From contig NZ_JACHEU010000001.1 in the NCBI RefSeq assembly GCF_014201615.1, forward strand, positions 1,693,631 through 1,757,630: a stretch of 64,000 nt of DNA, read 5' to 3'. The notes under the pieces are model-generated. The model had not been told where the DNA came from and ran no database searches. It saw nothing but the letters and a program-made list of their open reading frames with translations. The stretch comes from Aquamicrobium lusatiense. GTDB lineage: Bacteria > Pseudomonadota > Alphaproteobacteria > Rhizobiales > Rhizobiaceae. Below, piece by piece: positions 61,265 through 64,000 of this stretch. Position 1 is the first letter of the stretch. The number at the start of each line of letters is the position of its first letter. The position numbers were made by a program, and so were the translations under genes.

Positions 61265-62386
61265 ATGTTGTTCTGGGTCCTTTCCGCTGTCTTGACTTTG
61301 GGCGCGAGTCTGGCGGTTTTGCTGCCTCTCGCAGCACGACCCGAATCCGACAAGTCAGGTACCGGGCACGATCTCGAGGTCTATCGGGACCAGCTTGCGG
61401 AACTGGACCGCGATCTGGCGCGGGGCCTGATCCTCGCTTCGGAAGCAGAGCAGGCACGCGCTGAAATCGGGCGTCGTATCCTGCGCCTCGGCGATACGTC
61501 TTCTGCACCGGCCTCTGTTTCCCGCAGCGGCACAGGGCTTCGTCTGGTTTCGGCCGCGGCGGTGCTGGCTGTTCCGCTGATCAGCTGGACTATATATGCC
61601 AATCTGGGCTCGCCCGATCTGCCGTCGCAGCCGCTGAGTGAGCGGCTGACTAGAAATCCTGCCGAGAGCACGGTTGAAGAACTCGTAGCCCGCGCCGAGG
61701 CGCATCTGGCGTCCAATCCTTCCGATGGCAAAGGCTGGGACGTGCTGGCGCCCATCTACATGCGCACACAGCGATTTGCCGAAGCCTCGCTGGCCTATGA
61801 AAACGCCATCAAGCTTCTCGGTTCGAGCGCCGACCGGCAAGCCGGCCTGGGCGAGGCGAGGATCAACATGGCAGGTGGCCGGATAGCCGATGACGCGCGC
61901 GCCGCTTTCGCCATGGCCCTGAAGCACGATGGCGCCAATCCGAAAGCACGCTTCTTCGTGGCTATGGCCTCCGCACAAGATGGACATATGGAAGAGGCGG
62001 TTGCAGGCTGGACGCGGATGCGCGATGACCTGCCGGAGGGTTCGCCCTGGCGCAATGCGGCCGAGCAGGCCCTTTTGCAGGCAGGGCAGGCGCCGGTTGC
62101 GCGAGGCCCCGGTCAGGACGAGGTCGAGGCCGCCGCAGGGATGTCGGCCGGCGACCGTGCTGATATGATCGCCGGAATGGTGGAGCGGCTGGACGAACGC
62201 CTGCGCGAGAATCCCAGGGACGCCGAGGGCTGGAAGCAGCTCATCCGCTCGCATCTTGTGCTCGGTGACGAAGAAAAAGCCAGAGACGCGCTGGCACGTG
62301 CGGCCGCGGCTTTCGGACCTCAAAGCGAAGAGGCACGCATGCTTGTCGCCTTCGCCTCGGCAAATGGCCTGAAAATGACGGAATAA
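61265..62386 (+). CDS. cycH: Cytochrome c maturation protein CycH (CcmI)
   Basis: A 373-residue protein. The N-terminus has a membrane helix (W-V-L-S-A-V-L-T-L-G-A-S-L) followed by the CcmI pattern Y-R-D-Q-L-A-E-L-D-R-D-L, a second helix (A-A-A-V-L-A-V-P-L-I-S-W), and TPR repeats in the periplasm (L-A-S-N-P-S-D-G-K-G-W-D-V-L-A-P-I-Y and N-P-R-D-A-E-G-W-K-Q-L). It holds apocytochrome c for heme attachment. It is first in a cycHJK operon that continues past the window. Confidence 0.93.
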   Translation: MLFWVLSAVLTLGASLAVLLPLAARPESDKSGTGHDLEVYRDQLAELDRDLARGLILASEAEQARAEIGRRILRLGDTSSAPASVSRSGTGLRLVSAAAVLAVPLISWTIYANLGSPDLPSQPLSERLTRNPAESTVEELVARAEAHLASNPSDGKGWDVLAPIYMRTQRFAEASLAYENAIKLLGSSADRQAGLGEARINMAGGRIADDARAAFAMALKHDGANPKARFFVAMASAQDGHMEEAVAGWTRMRDDLPEGSPWRNAAEQALLQAGQAPVARGPGQDEVEAAAGMSAGDRADMIAGMVERLDERLRENPRDAEGWKQLIRSHLVLGDEEKARDALARAAAAFGPQSEEARMLVAFASANGLKMTE

Positions 62387-62391
62387 GGTTT

Positions 62392-62829
62392 ATGACCCGC
62401 AAGCAGAAACGGCTAGCTGTCATTATCGGAGGATTGGCTTTTCTCGGCGCTGCCACGGCGCTGACATTCGTCGCCCTTGGGCAGAAGGCATCCTATTTCT
62501 ACACCCCGGGCGATCTTGCCGCTGCCGAATTGCAGCCCGGCCAGCGTATCCGCCTTGGCGGCATCGTGGAGAAGGGCTCCATTGTTCGTGGCGAAGATGC
62601 GTCCGTGACCTTTGCCGTCACCGACATCACCGAGACGGTTAAGGTCACATACAAGGGCATTCTGCCCGACCTGTTCCGCGAGGAGCAGGGCGTCATCACC
62701 GAGGGCGCCTTCGGTGCCGATGGCGGGTTCGTCGCAGACACCGTTCTGGCCAAGCATGACGAAAACTACATGCCCAAGGAAGTTGCCGACAGCCTGAAGG
62801 AAAAAGGCTTGTGGCAACACAATGAGTAG
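62392..62829 (+). CDS. cycJ: Heme chaperone CycJ (CcmE)
   Basis: A 145-residue protein with an N-terminal anchor helix and an OB-fold periplasmic domain (I-R-L-G-G-I-V-E-K-G-S). The heme-binding motif is H122-D-E-N-Y126, where His attaches heme covalently. It follows cycH after five bases. It carries heme to the CcmF ligation complex. Confidence 0.94.
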   Translation: MTRKQKRLAVIIGGLAFLGAATALTFVALGQKASYFYTPGDLAAAELQPGQRIRLGGIVEKGSIVRGEDASVTFAVTDITETVKVTYKGILPDLFREEQGVITEGAFGADGGFVADTVLAKHDENYMPKEVADSLKEKGLWQHNE

Positions 62830-62837
62830 GCGGCGTC

Positions 62838-64000
62838 ATGGTTGAGATCGGTCACTTCGCGCTTATTCTGGCACTGGCGCTGGGCCTTGTGCAGATGACT
62901 GTTCCGCTGATCGGCGCGCGCGCCGGCGACGAGCGCATGATGGCGGCGGCCATACCCGTGACGCTTGCGGGTTTCGCCTTCACGGCTTTGTCCTTCGTCG
63001 TCCTGACGATCGCCTATGCCCAGTCGGATTTTTCCCTGCAAACGGTATGGGAGAACTCTCATTCGGCGAAGCCGATGCTTTACAAGATCACCGGCGTGTG
63101 GGGAAACCATGAAGGCTCGATGCTCCTGTGGGTGCTGATCCTGACTTTCTTCGGCGCGCTTGTTGCCCTGTTCGGCAACAATCTGCCCGCATCCCTCAAG
63201 GCCACCGTTCTGGCCGTGCAGGGAGCTGTCGGGGTTGCTTTCTTCCTGTTCATTCTCATTACGTCGAACCCCTTCACCCGCATGTCTCCAGCGCCGATAG
63301 AGGGGCGGGATCTCAACCCGATCCTTCAGGATATCGGCCTCGCCATTCACCCGCCGCTTCTCTATCTCGGCTATGTCGGATTCTCGATCTGCTTTGCCTT
63401 TTCGGTTGCAGCATTGATCGAGGGACGCATCGACGCGGCCTGGGCGCGCTGGGTGCGCCCGTGGACGCTGGTTGCGTGGGTGTTCCTGACAGGCGGCATC
63501 GCGATGGGCTCCTACTGGGCCTATTACGAGCTGGGCTGGGGCGGCTTCTGGTTCTGGGATCCGGTCGAGAACGCCTCCTTCATGCCATGGCTGGCCGGAA
63601 CAGCGCTGCTGCATTCGGCCATCGTCATGGAAAAGCGTTCGGCACTCAAGATCTGGACTCTGCTGCTGGCGATCCTCACCTTTTCGCTGTCGCTGCTCGG
63701 CACCTTCCTTGTCCGTTCGGGTGTGCTGACTTCCGTTCACGCATTCGCTACCGATCCCTCGCGCGGGGTGTTCATCCTGTGCATATTAATGCTGTTCATC
63801 GGCGGGTCGCTGGCGCTGTTTGCATGGCGGGCCCCGTCGCTGACGCAGGGCGGGCTGTTCCAGCCGATCTCCCGCGAAGGCGCGCTCGTGCTGAACAATC
63901 TGTTCCTGACCACCGCGACGGCAACGGTGTTCATCGGCACGCTTTATCCGTTACTGGTCGAAGCCATTTCCGGTGACAAGATCTCCGTCGGGCCGCCTTT
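62838..64000 (+). CDS. cycK: Heme lyase subunit CycK (CcmF), 5' part
   Basis: The frame is open from ATG 62838 to the window end, about 387 codons. It encodes a multispanning membrane protein with the WWD-domain motif W-G-G-F-W-F-W-D-P-V-E-N and heme-ligand histidines in I-H-P-P-L-L-Y-L-G-Y and W-G-N-H-E-G-S. CcmF/CycK attaches heme to apocytochrome c and matches its place after cycJ. The C-terminal part, and probably cycL, lie beyond the window. The first codons follow the cycJ stop by eight bases. Confidence 0.93.
   Translation, partial: MVEIGHFALILALALGLVQMTVPLIGARAGDERMMAAAIPVTLAGFAFTALSFVVLTIAYAQSDFSLQTVWENSHSAKPMLYKITGVWGNHEGSMLLWVLILTFFGALVALFGNNLPASLKATVLAVQGAVGVAFFLFILITSNPFTRMSPAPIEGRDLNPILQDIGLAIHPPLLYLGYVGFSICFAFSVAALIEGRIDAAWARWVRPWTLVAWVFLTGGIAMGSYWAYYELGWGGFWFWDPVENASFMPWLAGTALLHSAIVMEKRSALKIWTLLLAILTFSLSLLGTFLVRSGVLTSVHAFATDPSRGVFILCILMLFIGGSLALFAWRAPSLTQGGLFQPISREGALVLNNLFLTTATATVFIGTLYPLLVEAISGDKISVGPP

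Noticed and set aside
1..64000. CRISPR arrays
   Set aside because: No regularly spaced direct repeats with unique spacers were seen, and no cas gene.

Overview
The window reads as chromosomal DNA of a GC-rich alphaproteobacterium of the order Hyphomicrobiales (Rhizobiales), most likely near Mesorhizobium, Nitratireductor or Brucella. This rests on the company of genes: a MucR/Ros regulator, the feuN-feuP-feuQ module, a cycHJK cytochrome c maturation operon, a bet operon that includes choline sulfatase, DUF1491, DUF2336, DUF5330 and DUF6456 proteins, a complete gene transfer agent (GTA) cluster, and dispersed hairpin repeats of rhizobial type. No rRNA gene is present to settle the genus.

Layout. 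1-3.7 kb: the end of an iron/siderophore ABC permease, its ATPase, a TrmO-type tRNA methyltransferase and a convergent TonB-dependent receptor. 3.9-7.0 kb: a MarR regulator with an EmrAB-like efflux pair. 7.3-10.7 kb: an L,D-transpeptidase, two small c-type cytochromes, a LysE exporter, a small conserved protein and a DoxX protein. 10.8 kb: tRNA-Pro(CGG). 11.0-14.8 kb: a phosphomannomutase and a fused mannose-1-phosphate guanylyltransferase/AGE-family epimerase, together able to make GDP-mannose. 14.8-20.1 kb: a bet operon on the minus strand in the order betI-betC-betA-betB, with a palindromic operator upstream of betI. 20.3-29.2 kb: a thiolase, L-asparaginase II, a GreA-like factor, an orphan methylmalonyl-CoA mutase small subunit, a HerA-like ATPase, MucR and oligopeptidase B. 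29.2-32.7 kb: a diheme cytochrome, cytochrome c', superoxide dismutase and a second L,D-transpeptidase. 32.8-43.5 kb: mostly small conserved Hyphomicrobiales genes, including a protein made only of a DnaA DNA-binding domain, DUF6456, SufE, a DivJ-like kinase, a peptidoglycan-binding protein, DUF1491, DUF2336, a DUF1214/DUF1254 pair and a class A penicillin-binding protein.

43.8-58.1 kb: a co-directional GTA cluster with homologues, in order, of g1 to g15 of the Rhodobacter-type GTA. It has terminase, portal, protease, capsid, connectors, tail tube, tail chaperone, tape measure, baseplate genes and peptidase, then a holin-like membrane protein and a terminator. No integrase, repressor or replication gene is nearby, so it is a domesticated particle and not a prophage. 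Two details stand out. A strong hairpin terminator lies directly after the capsid gene. The tail chaperone reading frame lacks a start codon ahead of its conserved-looking N-terminus and lies in the -1 frame of the preceding gene at a CCCC-TGA site, which suggests a lambda G/GT-like frameshift.

58.2-64 kb: feuN, feuP and feuQ (a small exported regulator and a two-component system), a 17-kDa-antigen-like lipoprotein, and cycH, cycJ and cycK, with cycK cut by the window edge. The genes are densely packed with many 1-4 bp start/stop overlaps, which implies strong translational coupling in the bet, emr, GTA and feu groups.
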